A stretch of 64,000 bases of DNA from Porphyromonas sp. (GCA_022772085.1 JALFBN010000011.1:1-64000), one strand, 5' to 3'; shown: positions 36,290-46,707, counted from the stretch's first letter. The notes: generated from the sequence alone by a model not told the origin. Numbers and translations are program-made.

Positions 36290-36856
36290 ATGCAGGCTCC
36301 GCTCATTGCAATTTTTGCAGGATCATTCGACCCGATCCACATCGGTCATATGGCATTGGCCAACTACCTGTTTTATCAAATAGAGGGCTTGACGCAATTA
36401 TGGTTCCTCCCCACTGCTCAAAATCCGATTAAGGGGAAGGCAGAGCTTTCCTTTGGCAAGCGTTGCAACTTGATTGATAAGGTAATCGAGGGAGACTCTC
36501 GCTTCTCGTGTTGTAGGATCGAGGGTAGTTTACCAAGTCCTCATTATACCATCCACACTTTAGATGCCCTTCAAGCCGATTATCCCAGGTATCGATTTGG
36601 GCTGATTATCGGAGCAGATAATTGGGTTCAGCGGATAAAATGGTATCATTGGGAGGAGTTGGTTGCCAAGTACCCCTTGTGGGTCTATCCACGACCGGAG
36701 TATCCTATAGGCAATACCGATATGGAGCCTAATGTGCACCTACTCTCAGATGCTCCTCTGCTGGAGGTCTCCTCTACGGCCATCCGCCAAGCAAGAGAAA
36801 AGGGACAGGACTTCCGCTACTGGTTGCCCCGCCCCGATCTATTTGATCTTCTCTAA
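36290..36856 (+). CDS. nadD: Nicotinate-nucleotide adenylyltransferase
   Basis: 188 residues from ATG 36290 (MQAPLIAIFAGSFDPIHIGH); a GTG 57 bases upstream is open but would add a non-conserved leader. Converts NaMN to NaAD. Signature GSFDPIHIGH (nucleotidyltransferase HxGH), RCNLIDKVIEG, IIGADNWVQRIKWYHW and the C-terminal SSTAIRQ. Sixty-six bases behind pncB, so the pair provides two successive NAD-salvage steps. Confidence 0.95.
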   Translation: MQAPLIAIFAGSFDPIHIGHMALANYLFYQIEGLTQLWFLPTAQNPIKGKAELSFGKRCNLIDKVIEGDSRFSCCRIEGSLPSPHYTIHTLDALQADYPRYRFGLIIGADNWVQRIKWYHWEELVAKYPLWVYPRPEYPIGNTDMEPNVHLLSDAPLLEVSSTAIRQAREKGQDFRYWLPRPDLFDLL

Positions 36857-36886
36857 TCCACTAGAAAAAAAATCGACCTATTTCAC

Positions 36887-37066
36887 ATGCTCCCTCGTGC
36901 TCCTCGCCGTAAACTCTCCAAAAGTCAAGTTGTCTCAATTGTCCTATTGTGGCTACTGATCGCAGGATGGATGCTCACTTCGATTCGGCTGGATATCTTT
37001 GCCATTCTAGGGATCATCTTCTCGGGGATCGGCATCTTCGCCACTTTGTATAAACACCGCCACTGA
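36887..37066 (+). CDS. Small membrane protein, 59 residues
   Basis: Too short for many gene finders. Starts MLPRAPRRKLSKSQ (basic, cytoplasmic side), then two hydrophobic helices (VVSIVLLWLLIAGWML and LDIFAILGIIFSGIGIFATL) joined by TSIR, ending YKHRH. Thirty bases after nadD on the same strand, so probably the last gene of that operon. No family recognised. Coding use is similar to its neighbours, with clean start and stop. Confidence 0.6.
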   Translation: MLPRAPRRKLSKSQVVSIVLLWLLIAGWMLTSIRLDIFAILGIIFSGIGIFATLYKHRH

Positions 37067-37069
37067 GGG

Positions 37070-37110
37070 ATACCGTACCTCGGAACCTCCCCTCGGTAGC
37101 ATTTTTTTTG
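37070..37110 (+). terminator. Weak terminator between convergent genes
   Basis: TACCG and CGGTA arms around 37074-37099 followed by eight T (37102-37109), in the short gap where the nadD operon meets galE head to tail. The stem is only five base pairs, so support is weak. Confidence 0.3.
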
Positions 37111-37120
37111 AGGTTTCAGA

Positions 37121-38155
37121 TCATTCATTTGTTAATCTCTTGGAGAGATTGCACTGCCAATCCCAAGCGGATTGGAGGGTCTCTTCGATGCTTTTTTGTG
37201 CATGCCAGCCCAAGATCTCATTTGCCTTGGTCGCCTCTGCCCATATCGCTTCGATGTCTCCATCTCGACGACCGACATATTTGTGAGGCACTGTTACACC
37301 CGTCGTCTTCTCAAACTTTTCGATCAGTTCAATCACACTAACGCCACGCCCTGTCCCGATATTGAATACATCAAGCTGAGGTATAGCCTCTTTGTGAAGC
37401 ATCCGATCGAGGGCGGCAGTATGCGCTTGGGCCAAATCTACCACATTGATATAGTCACGAATGCAACTGCCATCAGGCGTATTGTAGTCCGTACCAAAGA
37501 CGCTGAGTTCTTGACGAATACCCGCAGCCGTTTGGGTTAGATAGGGGATCAGGTTTTGGGGGACTCCATTGGGTTCCTCGCCGATGAGAGCCGATGGATG
37601 AGCCCCTATGGGGTTAAAGTAGCGAAGTAAGGTCGCACGGTATGTTGCTCCCGATGCGATGGCATCTCTGATGATCTCCTCATTAATCTGCTTGGTATTG
37701 CCATAGGGGGAGGTCGCTGCAAGGATAGGAGCAGACTCTCCAACGGGCAACTTGTCGGGCTGTCCGTAAACGGTACAACTGGAGGAAAAGACCAAAGCCC
37801 GAGTACCAAACTGTGCCATACACTCCATCAGGGTAATGAGCGAAAGTATATTATTGCGGTAGTATAAGAGCGGTTTTTGGACTGATTCGCCTACAGCTTT
37901 ACTTGCTGCAAAGTGGAGTACAGCATCTATACTATGCGTTGCAAAAAGGTTGGACATGGCCTCTCGATCGCAACAATCCATGGCATAAAAGAGGGGTCGT
38001 TTATGGGTAATAGCCTCAATGCCATCCAGCACTTCGGGGCGGGAATTACTGAGATTGTCAACAATCACAACGTTATAGCCTGCCTCTAGTAATTCGACGG
38101 TCGTATGAGATCCGATATAGCCCATACCTCCCGTAACTAAAATCGTTTCTTTCAT
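37121..38155 (-). CDS. galE: UDP-glucose 4-epimerase
   Basis: 344 residues. Interconverts UDP-glucose and UDP-galactose with bound NAD. Motifs: [20 protein letters not shown] (NAD loop), [34 protein letters not shown] (Tyr-x3-Lys), [16 protein letters not shown] and [19 protein letters not shown]. Ends in TGA. Its ATG overlaps the end of the upstream engB gene by four bases, giving a two-gene minus-strand operon. Confidence 0.95.
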   Translation of the reverse strand: MKETILVTGGMGYIGSHTTVELLEAGYNVVIVDNLSNSRPEVLDGIEAITHKRPLFYAMDCCDREAMSNLFATHSIDAVLHFAASKAVGESVQKPLLYYRNNILSLITLMECMAQFGTRALVFSSSCTVYGQPDKLPVGESAPILAATSPYGNTKQINEEIIRDAIASGATYRATLLRYFNPIGAHPSALIGEEPNGVPQNLIPYLTQTAAGIRQELSVFGTDYNTPDGSCIRDYINVVDLAQAHTAALDRMLHKEAIPQLDVFNIGTGRGVSVIELIEKFEKTTGVTVPHKYVGRRDGDIEAIWAEATKANEILGWHAQKSIEETLQSAWDWQCNLSKRLTNE

Positions 38156-38748
38156 AGTGTTTGATTGATTGATTCTATGTATTGAAGGAGCTCATCACGC
38201 CCCTCGTTTTTTTCGGATGAGGTAAAAAAGAAGGGGGGAAGCTCTTCCCACTCCTCGGCAAGCACCTTTTGATAACGCTCTTTGGACTCTTTTAGTTTAG
38301 AGAAGGAGAGCTTATCTATTTTGGTCATTATGATAGAAAGGGGTACGCCGGCCTCTCCCATCTGCTGGATGAACTCCAAATCAATCTTCTGAGGCTCCAG
38401 CCGACTATCGACCAATATAAAAAGGTTGACCAGCTGCTCGCGCTCTAGAATATATTGCTCGATCATGCGACGAAATTCGAGTCGTTGACTCTTATCTCGA
38501 ACGGCATAGCCATACCCGGGAAGGTCTACGAGATGCCATTGCTTATTGATCAGAAAGTGGTTGATCAATTGTGTTTTCCCCGGCTTGGAACTGGTCATGG
38601 CAAGACCTCCAAAGCCCGTAAGCATATTGATCAGGGAAGACTTCCCCACGTTGGACCGACCAATAAAGGCATACTCAGGCAGATGCCCCTCGGGACACTG
38701 ATCCACACGGGCACTACTCTTGATGAATTCTGCTGTTTTTATTACCAT
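38152..38748 (-). CDS. engB: Ribosome-biogenesis GTPase EngB (YihA/YsxC)
   Basis: 198 residues from ATG 38748 ([19 protein letters not shown]), the family start; the frame is open further upstream but that part is not conserved and contains a promoter box. GTPase motifs: G1 [16 protein letters not shown]2 region [10 protein letters not shown]3 [10 protein letters not shown]4 MTKIDKLS, G5 [10 protein letters not shown]. Helps large-subunit assembly. Translationally coupled to galE. Confidence 0.95.
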   Translation of the reverse strand: MVIKTAEFIKSSARVDQCPEGHLPEYAFIGRSNVGKSSLINMLTGFGGLAMTSSKPGKTQLINHFLINKQWHLVDLPGYGYAVRDKSQRLEFRRMIEQYILEREQLVNLFILVDSRLEPQKIDLEFIQQMGEAGVPLSIIMTKIDKLSFSKLKESKERYQKVLAEEWEELPPFFFTSSEKNEGRDELLQYIESINQTL

Positions 38749-38840
38749 ACGCGTATTTTGAGGAGGATTATTCCACGCCATTCGGAGTGCATGGTTCGTA
38801 CTACACACTCCTCCCGGGAAATGGCTCACCCCATCGGGTG

Positions 38841-38848
38841 CAAAAGTA
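38841..38848 (-). promoter_or_regulatory. -7 box upstream of engB-galE
   Basis: TACTTTTG on the minus strand. Predicted start near 38834, about 86 bases before the engB ATG. Its position inside the upstream extension of the open frame supports the shorter engB start. Confidence 0.4.
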
Positions 38849-39132
38849 CACTCTTTTGCCCAAATGATCGGACATGGCACAGAGGGGCCCAAAGCCAAAC
38901 GGTAAGGAAGAGGAAGTAAGCGTGACTTATGGCTGCAAACTAGCACCTTGCAATGTTATGGATGAACTCCTTCTTTTTTGCATTGCCTACAAAGTATTGG
39001 CAATCAGGCTTATGAAATCGTGACCCACTACTAACGAGTTACGGCAAAGGCACCTTCGGAACGGACTTTTTCATATCCAATAGCCCCTCCTTCCAAAATC
39101 AGTTGACGGCTTTAGGAGGATCGGTGTAAATA

Positions 39133-39175
39133 AAGATCCCACATTGCTACATAAATGCAACGTGGGATCTTGTCT
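39133..39175 (-). terminator. Terminator hairpin after the NTF2-like gene
   Basis: AAGATCCCACATTGC (39133-39147) pairs with GCAACGTGGGATCTT (39157-39171) with one mismatch and a nine-base loop. T-rich flanks on both sides make it work in either direction; it ends the 39198-40061 gene. The other 400 bases between that gene and engB hold no gene. Confidence 0.75.
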
Positions 39176-39197
39176 TTATTTTCTGTTACTCAGCCAT

Positions 39198-40061
39198 TCA
39201 AAAACCGAATTTTCCATTCTGGTGCTGCCATTCCGATTTTGGAAGTAATGGTTCTATAACGTCCCAATGCTCGGCAATCTTACCCGCTTCTACTCGGAAG
39301 AGGTCATAGAAACTCACCGGCTTACCCGCAAAACTGCCCTCACTGACTACGAGTACGAAGTTTCCCTCTCCTAATACCTTGTGAATACGCTCGTAAGTCA
39401 TCGTTATACCATTCTTAGCCATCTCAGCAAGGGCTGTACCCAAACCCGAGAGGCCATCTGCAATTGCCGGATTGTGCTGTATATATCGATCTCCATCAAA
39501 ATAGCTTGTCAGCTTATCGGGAGCCTGTCCCATAAGCACATCACGAACAAACTGCTCTACAAGGTTTTTATTCACAGCCGTCTTTTCCAGATCTTTGAGT
39601 TCGGTAGCTCCATCAATCATGCTATGATCGCTGGGATTCGGCTTGGCTGGAGTTTCGGCAAGGTTATCCCAATGCTCTACAATTTTACCATCTTCAAAGC
39701 GAAAAATGTCAAAGCCTATCTTAGGACCGAAGAAATTATAATCAGTGTGTGCAAAGACAAAGTTCTCGTCTTGAAAAACACGTACGGTATGCACACGTGC
39801 CGACCCCTCGGGGAGTGCAGCAAGAGCGGCTGCGAACCCTTCAAGTCCGTCTTTTATAGCAAGATTATGTTGAGTGTATTTATCTGCATTGATAAATGCA
39901 ATAGGATTTAAATCTCCTGTTTCAATACTCTTAAGAAGAGCGACTACCTGTTCTTTCTTGTTCATAGGATTACTTGTTTTCGTTAGACTTTTGACCTCTT
40001 GAGCAATACAACTTACCGTTGTAAGGGCTGCAATTAAAATCGTTGCCACTTTTGCCATCAT
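39198..40061 (-). CDS. Tandem NTF2/SnoaL-like lipoprotein
   Basis: 287 residues. N-terminal signal with a possible lipobox (LTTVSC). Two repeated SnoaL-like halves follow: NADKYTQHNLAIKDGLEG / FGFDIFRFEDGKIVEHWDNL-type and DGDRYIQHNPAIADGLSG / FYDLFRVEAGKIAEHWDV. The QHN..I.DG and FR...GKI.EHWD phrases recur in each half, so it is an internal duplication. The fold is a small-molecule pocket used by many unrelated enzymes; the substrate is unknown. An internal ATG (MNKKEQVVALLK) could give a cytoplasmic form. An AraC regulator lies upstream on the same strand. Confidence 0.75.
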   Translation of the reverse strand: MMAKVATILIAALTTVSCIAQEVKSLTKTSNPMNKKEQVVALLKSIETGDLNPIAFINADKYTQHNLAIKDGLEGFAAALAALPEGSARVHTVRVFQDENFVFAHTDYNFFGPKIGFDIFRFEDGKIVEHWDNLAETPAKPNPSDHSMIDGATELKDLEKTAVNKNLVEQFVRDVLMGQAPDKLTSYFDGDRYIQHNPAIADGLSGLGTALAEMAKNGITMTYERIHKVLGEGNFVLVVSEGSFAGKPVSFYDLFRVEAGKIAEHWDVIEPLLPKSEWQHQNGKFGF

Positions 40062-40166
40062 ACTTTTTTGCTTTCATTGATTTTGACACGACAAAGGTAG
40101 GGGCATCAAGTATGCTTCTTGTAATCCATTTTGGCATTTATAGGGTAAATCTCCGACAAAAGGTTT

Positions 40167-41012
40167 TTATTCTTTTGTCTGTAGAAGCCTAAACTCGTTA
40201 GGACTCATGCTCATGTGCTTACGAAAAAATTTGTTGAAATTAGTTGGTTCGTCAAATCCCAAAGAGAATGCAATTTCCTTGATAGATAGGCTGCTATACG
40301 CCAAAAAACGTTTGGCTTCAAGCATACGTCTTTGATCAAGGTATATCTTGGGAGTCATCCCTATGGCAAGCCGAACGGATTCGGAAAGATGTTTTTCCTG
40401 TGCAGAAAGTAAAGGTAAATAATCGCTCACATTATGCCATTGACGATGGTGTTTTTCTACCTCTTCAAAAAAAAGTCTTGCAAGTTCGTTTGAATTGCCA
40501 AACGCTTTTGGTAGGCGACGGGCAACTTCAGCCAATAGGATACGTAAACAGCTGCGTGCAACGACCAATTGATATTCGTCAGCATCGCTTTCAAGTTCAT
40601 GAATAAGTTGTTGCATTAAATTGTTTATAGGTAGGCCTCGTAAGGATATTACTTTATGTCCAAGAGGGCTTGTACTCAATATTCGATGAAGAAGTTGAGC
40701 ATCAGTTGAGGCTTCTCCAAGGAATTCAGGGACGAATAGTACAGAGAAGGCTTGTGGATGGGACAGAAGATTAAAGTGACAGATTTGACCCGGAGATATG
40801 AGAAATGCATCATTGTTTTGCAAGTAAAGTTCCTCAAAATCGACCGTCAGAAAAAGTTCTCCCCGTTCCACCCAAATAAGATGGTAAAAATCGGTTCTAT
40901 GTATCCCTTCCGTCAGAGGAGCCTTTTCCCAAAGGAAATCCAGACTTTTGGCTTCGATTCCGATTGTCGAAGGGACATTGAACGAATATCTTTTGATTGT
41001 CACACCATCCAT
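40167..41012 (-). CDS. AraC-family transcriptional regulator
   Basis: 281 residues from ATG 41012 (MDGVTIKRYSFNVPST); an earlier ATG at 41069 would add 19 residues. N-terminal cupin-like sensing half (HLIWVERGELFLTVDFEELY, NDAFLISPGQICHF). C-terminal AraC domain: LHLSESVRLAIGMTPKIYLD and LSIKEIAFSLGFDEPTNFNKFFRKHMSMSPNEFR. It precedes the NTF2-like lipoprotein gene by about 105 bases on the same strand and may regulate it. The first helix-turn-helix is less regular than the second. Confidence 0.85.
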   Translation of the reverse strand: MDGVTIKRYSFNVPSTIGIEAKSLDFLWEKAPLTEGIHRTDFYHLIWVERGELFLTVDFEELYLQNNDAFLISPGQICHFNLLSHPQAFSVLFVPEFLGEASTDAQLLHRILSTSPLGHKVISLRGLPINNLMQQLIHELESDADEYQLVVARSCLRILLAEVARRLPKAFGNSNELARLFFEEVEKHHRQWHNVSDYLPLLSAQEKHLSESVRLAIGMTPKIYLDQRRMLEAKRFLAYSSLSIKEIAFSLGFDEPTNFNKFFRKHMSMSPNEFRLLQTKE

Positions 41013-41069
41013 AACGCAAAGATCACTATTTATCGCCAAACTAAAGAAGGAATGCATACGAAACGTCAT

Positions 41070-41682
41070 GTACTTTTAGTGCCCTCCCCATATCCTGTAC
41101 AATCTTTTGGTTGTGACTCGGGACAGCTGTATCGTGAAAAGTAATGCCCATATGAAAAGAAAAGAGGGAGAGATTGCAAATGGATTCCACTCTGCTTCGT
41201 ACACTTCAAAGATCAAAGCTTGCGATTTATCCAACAAAACTCTGTCCAAAACACAAGTTTAAGATTTCCTTTTATCCTCACCTCGGGACCCTTTCCCTTA
41301 ATCATTGCAAACGACTTTCCCGAAGTCGATAATGCCTTTTGCGATATTGATAATGCTCAATCTTTTTATTTCTTAGGAGCTTCCTCAAAAAAAGGGGAGG
41401 AGACCGTTTCCTTGCCCTAAAATTTTTCAAGTTCCTGCCCTGGACTTTTTTGTTTCACAGCCTTAACTAAAATGTTTCTTGAGCAAAACTTTTTCAATTC
41501 AAAGGATCTGGTACTCCATCTCTTACTCCAACATCCAACACCTAATACCAAGTAACCTCTCTCTAACTCCCATATAATCCCTATTTTTGTAATCGGAACG
41601 AAGGAAAAGGAGAGACGAAGAGACGCACTCCTCAAATGTCAAAAACTCGATTCAAAAGAACTCAATAAAACAACAAAACCCG
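41070..41682. other. 613-bp stretch without a supported gene
   Basis: A+T-rich region between the divergent AraC and LRR genes. A -7-like box is present at 41582-41589. Short open frames (for example from 41153) have no recognisable features. No RNA gene or repeat seen. Confidence 0.4.
41582..41589 (+). promoter_or_regulatory. -7 box of the LRR surface-protein gene
   Basis: TATTTTTG matches TANNTTTG, about 94 bases upstream of the ATG at 41683. No clear -33 partner. Confidence 0.35.
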
Positions 41683-43248
41683 ATGAAGAAATCATTACAA
41701 ATGCTATTCGGATTGGGACTCACTGCCCTCTCCACAATGCAAATCTGGGCTCAGTCTGCCGAAAAAATCAAGATGACCACAACCGCACCCAAGGGCACGG
41801 CTCTGACCCTAACTCTTGCCGCAACCGACGGACAAGTACGTATTGATGCAGGCGATGGCACGATGCAGAAGCAAACCGTCCCCGCGACAGTGGAGAAGGC
41901 GATGGCAATCACCGTACGCCCCACTGTCGACAATGCGACCATCACCCTGGAGGGGGCTATTTTGCTTTTCGATTGCACAAATACACAAACGACCGCACTT
42001 GACCTAACCGAAGCACGTAGTGTCTCCCTTTTGCGTTGCAATAACAATCATCTCACCACCCTCGATGTAACTCCATTAGAGCGTCTCATCTCGCTACAAT
42101 GTGGGAGTTGCAAATTGGAGACTTTGACCCTTGGGGAGAAACCCGAGCTACGTGAAATTATCGTCAATCATAACAAACTCCAAACAATCGATGTACGTAA
42201 AGCCCCCAAACTCCAAGGGCTGAGCATCGACTTCAACCAAATCAAAAGTTTGGATCTCGGTCAAAACGGCTCATTGGAACAACTCTATTGCAAAAAAAAT
42301 CCTCTTGCCACGATCCCAATGCAACAGCTCCCCAAGCTGACTACACTCTCATGTGAAGCGATCGGGATCTCCGAACTAGACCTCTCCCACAATCCCCTCA
42401 TCAAAAAGATTTATTGTGGGGATAATAAGATAAAGAAGCTGGACCTCAGCCGAGCAACCAAGCTCGAAGAATTGAATTGCAAGTTCAATGCCCTCACCGA
42501 GCTAGATCTCTCCACGTGTACTGAACTCACTGAATTGTATTGTTTTGAAAATGAACTAACTACCCTGTCTCTTGCAAATAATAAAAAACTTACCATCCTC
42601 AGCGCAGGAGTCAATGGACTCACAAAATTGGATCTTTCAGGGCTCACGAAATTGCAAGAGGTATCTTTAAGCTTTAACCAATTGACACAACTGAAATTGG
42701 CTAATTGCCCATCGATAGGAGCACTTGCCCTTGATCATAATGCGCTCACTGAACTGGATCTCTCGGGAGCCACACACCTACAAGGTCTCTACCTAAGCAA
42801 TAATAAAATAGCCGGAGAGGCAGCCCTACGCCTCGTGCGCACTCTACCTGACAGATCGGGAGACGAAAGGGGAATATTGATGTGCTACAACAAGGCAGAG
42901 TTTCCTGACGATACAGAAGGGAATAATTTCCCCGAAGAAGCACTCAAGCTGGCAAAAGATCGAAATTGGATCGCCTCCGATGGCGAGACACCCCTACCAC
43001 TGGGCAATCCTGCCATCACCGGGGAAGAGACCTCCACTCACGATCTTACCATAGATGCTTCCGGTTGTGTTACTCTCTCTGATTACTATGCTGCCCAACT
43101 CTATTCCGCCGATGGCATGCTCCTCAGCTCCTACGCCCATGGTGCTCCCATCAGCCTAAACCAAATGCCCCACGGTCTCTACCTCCTTCGGGTGACCAAG
43201 CCCAATGGCGTCGTATATACCGCACGCCTATTGTGGCATGTTCGCTAA
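41683..43248 (+). CDS. Leucine-rich-repeat surface protein with type IX C-terminal domain
   Basis: 521 residues. Signal peptide (MKKSLQMLFGLGLTALSTMQIWAQ). Residues about 90-400 form some 15 short LRRs of the internalin type with spacing near 21 (LTELDLSTCTELTELYCFEN, KLTILSAGVNGLTKLDLSGL). Residues about 455-521 (LYSADGMLLSSYAHGAPISL, MPHGLYLLRV) resemble a type A sorting domain of the type IX secretion system. Layout and wording resemble the P. gingivalis internalin-J-like protein, which affects biofilm formation; orthology is inferred. Expected to be secreted and surface-attached. Confidence 0.8.
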   Translation: MKKSLQMLFGLGLTALSTMQIWAQSAEKIKMTTTAPKGTALTLTLAATDGQVRIDAGDGTMQKQTVPATVEKAMAITVRPTVDNATITLEGAILLFDCTNTQTTALDLTEARSVSLLRCNNNHLTTLDVTPLERLISLQCGSCKLETLTLGEKPELREIIVNHNKLQTIDVRKAPKLQGLSIDFNQIKSLDLGQNGSLEQLYCKKNPLATIPMQQLPKLTTLSCEAIGISELDLSHNPLIKKIYCGDNKIKKLDLSRATKLEELNCKFNALTELDLSTCTELTELYCFENELTTLSLANNKKLTILSAGVNGLTKLDLSGLTKLQEVSLSFNQLTQLKLANCPSIGALALDHNALTELDLSGATHLQGLYLSNNKIAGEAALRLVRTLPDRSGDERGILMCYNKAEFPDDTEGNNFPEEALKLAKDRNWIASDGETPLPLGNPAITGEETSTHDLTIDASGCVTLSDYYAAQLYSADGMLLSSYAHGAPISLNQMPHGLYLLRVTKPNGVVYTARLLWHVR

Positions 43249-43277
43249 CCCATAATAGCCCCAACAAGGCATAATTA

Positions 43278-43324
43278 AAGATGCCATCCAACCTAAATGC
43301 GTGGTTAGATGGCATCTTTTTTTG
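43278..43324 (+). terminator. Strong terminator after the LRR gene
   Basis: AAAGATGCCATCCAACC and GGTTAGATGGCATCTTT pair almost perfectly around a short loop and are followed by a T run (43317-43323). Confidence 0.8.
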
Positions 43325-43420
43325 AGCATAGGGCCCCCTAGATCGAATCGTTCTCAACTCGCTCTCCCGGTAAAAACAAAGAGAAAGCCTCTTTTCCCTT
43401 AAAAAGTCCGCAAATGTGTG

Positions 43421-43428
43421 TACTTTTG
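43421..43428 (+). promoter_or_regulatory. -7 box of the YjgP/YjgQ permease gene
   Basis: TACTTTTG (TANNTTTG). Predicted start near 43435, which excludes an upstream ATG at 43414 and supports the ATG at 43453. Confidence 0.5.
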
Positions 43429-43452
43429 CGGAAAAAGTATGAGTATAGCAGA

Positions 43453-45429
43453 ATGAAGCAGATCCCTCTAAAACGGATGCATACCTATGTGATCCAACAG
43501 TTTATTCCACTGTTGGCCATGACCGTTGTCATCTGTTGGTTTGTGGTACTGATGCAGATGCTTTGGGCTCGAGCAGACGAAATTGTCGGCCGAGGACTTG
43601 ATAGCTGGGTACTCGTTCAATTGCTATTTCATGCTGCCGTTATGGCTCTCCCAACGGCCACTCCTCTAGGTATTCTACTCGCTTCGGTTATGACTTTTGG
43701 AGGATTGGGCGAACGGCTCGAACTCCTTGCCATGAAAAGCGCAGGCGTCCCCCTATATCGCATTATGTCACCACTCCTCATCGTCGGTATCACCATCGGA
43801 TTAGGGCTTTTCGTCTACCTCAATACGGCGATGATGGATGCCCAAGTCAAGTTCTTCCAAATTATTTTTTCAGCACAACAGTCTCGCCCCGATTTGGAGA
43901 TCCCTCAAGGGGTATTCTACAACCAAATCCCGGGATATAGCCTCTTTGTCAAGAAAAAAAATCACGATACACACTCCCTGCACGATCTCATGATCTACGA
44001 CTTCACAAAAGGTACGGGACAACCTCGTATCGTGCTGGCGGACTCGGGACGATTGCAGATGGATGCCTCCAAAACCTTTTTGACTTTTGACCTCTACAAA
44101 GGTGAGAGTTTTGAGCAACTCTCTCAAGGTTCCTTTTTTGAGGGATCGAATAACTCGGCGGGCCTTAACAGCGACCTACCGGCTTCCTATCTCAAAGAGC
44201 ATTTCTCACACAAACGCATTGTCATTTGGTTTGATGCCAATTTCAAAATGATCGATGAAGAGGGACTGCGGAGCCAATTCGTCGGCAAAAATCTGATCCA
44301 GCTCAACCGCTACATACAAGATACTGCCATTTACAAACTTGACAGCGTGGGACGTAGCAATGGCCGAGAGGCTCTGGCTAGTAGCCTTACCGACCGATAT
44401 ACAAAATCAGGAATACGCCCTCTAGACAGCTCGCCCGAAGCCCAAGAATATATCAAAGCGCTCGAAGAGCGAGCCGGGAACTACCCCATAACCCTTGATA
44501 GTCTTTACAAGATGGCAACCAAGCAGGAGATGGCTTCAGCTCTACAAAACGCATCCGACAAGTTGCAAAACATGACCGAATTGGCAACCTTTTGGGATGG
44601 TTCCTATCAAGCAGAGGCCTATAACTACCGCTCTCATAGTCAGGAGTGTCACCGCAAATTCACCTTCCCCGTAGCCTGCATAGTCTTCTTTTTCATTGGA
44701 GCGCCCCTGGGGGCTTTGATACGCAAGGGGGGAATCGGGATGCCTATGATCGTAAGTATCCTGCTTTTCGTGATCTACTATATGATTGACACACTCGGAT
44801 TCAATCTAAGCTACAATGGTACATGGCCGGTTTGGTTCGGTATGTGGTTTTCGACTCTAGTCCTACTCCCCATTGGAGCTATACTAACCTACGAGGCCTC
44901 ACGCGACTCTGTTGCACTCAATATGGATGAGCTTCTTTTCCGCTTAAAGAGACTGTTCAAGCCTGAGACAATCCGAAACATTGTACCCAAAGAGTTGATT
45001 CTTGAATATATCACCCCCGAGAGAGCACGTACGCTAATCGCTACAGCGCAAGAACTACTGCTCCAAGTTAGCAACAATCGCTTTATGGTCCATCGACACT
45101 TGGGTTTTGAGACTCTATCGAAACTTAACAAGTCCTACGCCCTCGTGGGTCACAACTTCGACCAACTGGTGACAGAATTGGTAAATACGGACAATAGACT
45201 GACCCTTGCCAAACTGATGGATCTCCCTCAGCTTCCCAAACAGTTTGCCCCATTCTTGCCCAAGAAAAAAATGCTTTATATCATGGCGCTCTGTTTTTTA
45301 CCCTTATCTTTGCCCTACGTTTGGTATCTTTTGCGCAGACGCAATGTGGTATTGGAGCAATGGGAACAATGCAAACGTACCCTCAATGAGCTCGCAGAAA
45401 TATACACAACTGAGACCACAAATGATTAG
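43453..45429 (+). CDS. YjgP/YjgQ-family LPS-export permease (LptF/LptG)
   Basis: 658 residues from ATG 43453 ([20 protein letters not shown]). The N-terminal helices ([37 protein letters not shown]), a large periplasmic beta region and three helices near residues 410-490 ([25 protein letters not shown]) are the family pattern. In the LptBFGC machine this protein forms the inner-membrane channel that extracts LPS. It is about 300 residues longer than E. coli LptF, with a cytoplasmic C-terminal extension ending in another hydrophobic stretch ([20 protein letters not shown]); such long forms are common in Bacteroidetes. Followed by ribBA. Confidence 0.85.
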   Translation: MKQIPLKRMHTYVIQQFIPLLAMTVVICWFVVLMQMLWARADEIVGRGLDSWVLVQLLFHAAVMALPTATPLGILLASVMTFGGLGERLELLAMKSAGVPLYRIMSPLLIVGITIGLGLFVYLNTAMMDAQVKFFQIIFSAQQSRPDLEIPQGVFYNQIPGYSLFVKKKNHDTHSLHDLMIYDFTKGTGQPRIVLADSGRLQMDASKTFLTFDLYKGESFEQLSQGSFFEGSNNSAGLNSDLPASYLKEHFSHKRIVIWFDANFKMIDEEGLRSQFVGKNLIQLNRYIQDTAIYKLDSVGRSNGREALASSLTDRYTKSGIRPLDSSPEAQEYIKALEERAGNYPITLDSLYKMATKQEMASALQNASDKLQNMTELATFWDGSYQAEAYNYRSHSQECHRKFTFPVACIVFFFIGAPLGALIRKGGIGMPMIVSILLFVIYYMIDTLGFNLSYNGTWPVWFGMWFSTLVLLPIGAILTYEASRDSVALNMDELLFRLKRLFKPETIRNIVPKELILEYITPERARTLIATAQELLLQVSNNRFMVHRHLGFETLSKLNKSYALVGHNFDQLVTELVNTDNRLTLAKLMDLPQLPKQFAPFLPKKKMLYIMALCFLPLSLPYVWYLLRRRNVVLEQWEQCKRTLNELAEIYTTETTND

Positions 45430-45452
45430 TAAACCACCCATTCTCTCGATAT

Positions 45453-46670
45453 ATGGATAACTACAAACTCAACACGATTGACGAAGCTTTGATTGATTTC
45501 AAAGCAGGAAAATTTGTTATTGTCGTGGATGATGAAGATCGTGAAAACGAAGGAGACTTCATCACCGCTGCTGAAACAATTACGCCCGAAAAGGTCAATT
45601 TTATGATGCGCTACGGACGCGGCGTACTCTGTACCCCCATCAGTGAAGAGATCGCCTCCCGCTTGGAGCTCGATATGCAGGTACATGACAATACCAGTTT
45701 ACACGAAACTCCTTTCACCGTAACGGTAGACCTCATCGGACATGGATGCACTACGGGAGTTTCCATGTACGACCGTGCGCAAACCATCTTAGCTTTGGCC
45801 AATCCCGAGACGCAACCAACGGATTTGGCTCGCCCGGGGCATGTCAATCCTCTGCGCGCTCGCTCGCGCGGTGTATTGCGTCGCGCAGGTCATACGGAAG
45901 CGGCCATTGACCTGGCCCGACTCTCGGGAATGCAACCCGTGGCTGCCCTCATTGAGATCATTAACGAAGATGGAACGATGGCTCGACTCCCCCAACTCAT
46001 CGAAGTAGCAAAACAGTGGGATATGAAAATCATCACCATCAAAGATCTTATCGCCTATCGTCTGCAAAAAGAGTCACTCGTGGAGCGAGGTGTAGAAGTA
46101 CACATGCCAACTGCTTACGGGGACTTTAGACTGGTTCCATTCCGCCAAAAATCCAACGGTATGGAGCACGTAGTGCTCTTCAAAGGTGAGTGGAAAAAGG
46201 ACGAGCCGATACTTGTAAGGATGCACTCCTCCTGCGCCACCGGCGATATTTTTGGCTCCAAGCGATGCGATTGTGGAGACCAACTCCACCGTGCGATGCA
46301 ACTCATAGAAAAAGAGGGCAAGGGCATGGTCGTATACCTCAATCAGGAAGGTCGCGGTATCGGTTTAATGGAAAAAATGAAAGCCTACAAACTGCAAGAA
46401 AATGGAATGGATACCGTAGATGCCAACCTCCACCTGGGGCACGCTGCCGATGAGCGAGACTATGGTGTAGGTGCTCAGATCCTGCGAGAATTGGGCGTGG
46501 GTAAGATGCGCCTCATCACCAATAACCCTGTAAAGCGTGTCGGGATCGAAAGCTATGGACTCGAAGTGGTGGAAAATGTTCCTATCGAAATCGAACCCAA
46601 CCCCTTCAATGCCACCTATCTGCGCACAAAAAAAGAGCGCATGGGGCATAAACTGCACAACGTAAAATAA
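45453..46670 (+). CDS. ribBA: Bifunctional DHBP synthase / GTP cyclohydrolase II
   Basis: 405 residues, two fused riboflavin enzymes. The N-terminal RibB half (about 1-205) has [39 protein letters not shown] and [12 protein letters not shown]. The C-terminal RibA half has [22 protein letters not shown] phrases with RCDCG (three zinc Cys), [28 protein letters not shown] and [17 protein letters not shown]. It supplies both precursors (from ribulose 5-phosphate and GTP). Starts 23 bases after the permease gene. Confidence 0.95.
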   Translation: MDNYKLNTIDEALIDFKAGKFVIVVDDEDRENEGDFITAAETITPEKVNFMMRYGRGVLCTPISEEIASRLELDMQVHDNTSLHETPFTVTVDLIGHGCTTGVSMYDRAQTILALANPETQPTDLARPGHVNPLRARSRGVLRRAGHTEAAIDLARLSGMQPVAALIEIINEDGTMARLPQLIEVAKQWDMKIITIKDLIAYRLQKESLVERGVEVHMPTAYGDFRLVPFRQKSNGMEHVVLFKGEWKKDEPILVRMHSSCATGDIFGSKRCDCGDQLHRAMQLIEKEGKGMVVYLNQEGRGIGLMEKMKAYKLQENGMDTVDANLHLGHAADERDYGVGAQILRELGVGKMRLITNNPVKRVGIESYGLEVVENVPIEIEPNPFNATYLRTKKERMGHKLHNVK

Positions 46671-46707
46671 ACAGATAACCTAGAGAGATAACATTAATAT
46701 CAAAGCT

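Noticed and set aside
38749..38946. N-terminal extension of EngB
   Set aside because: The frame is open upstream, but the family starts at MVIKTAEF and a -7 box lies inside the extension.
39381..39911. 176-codon plus-strand frame opposite the NTF2-like gene
   Set aside because: The repeated NTF2 motifs, the signal peptide and the terminator position are on the minus strand.
43414..43452. Earlier start of the YjgP/YjgQ permease
   Set aside because: It overlaps the -7 box TACTTTTG, so it would lie upstream of the transcription start.
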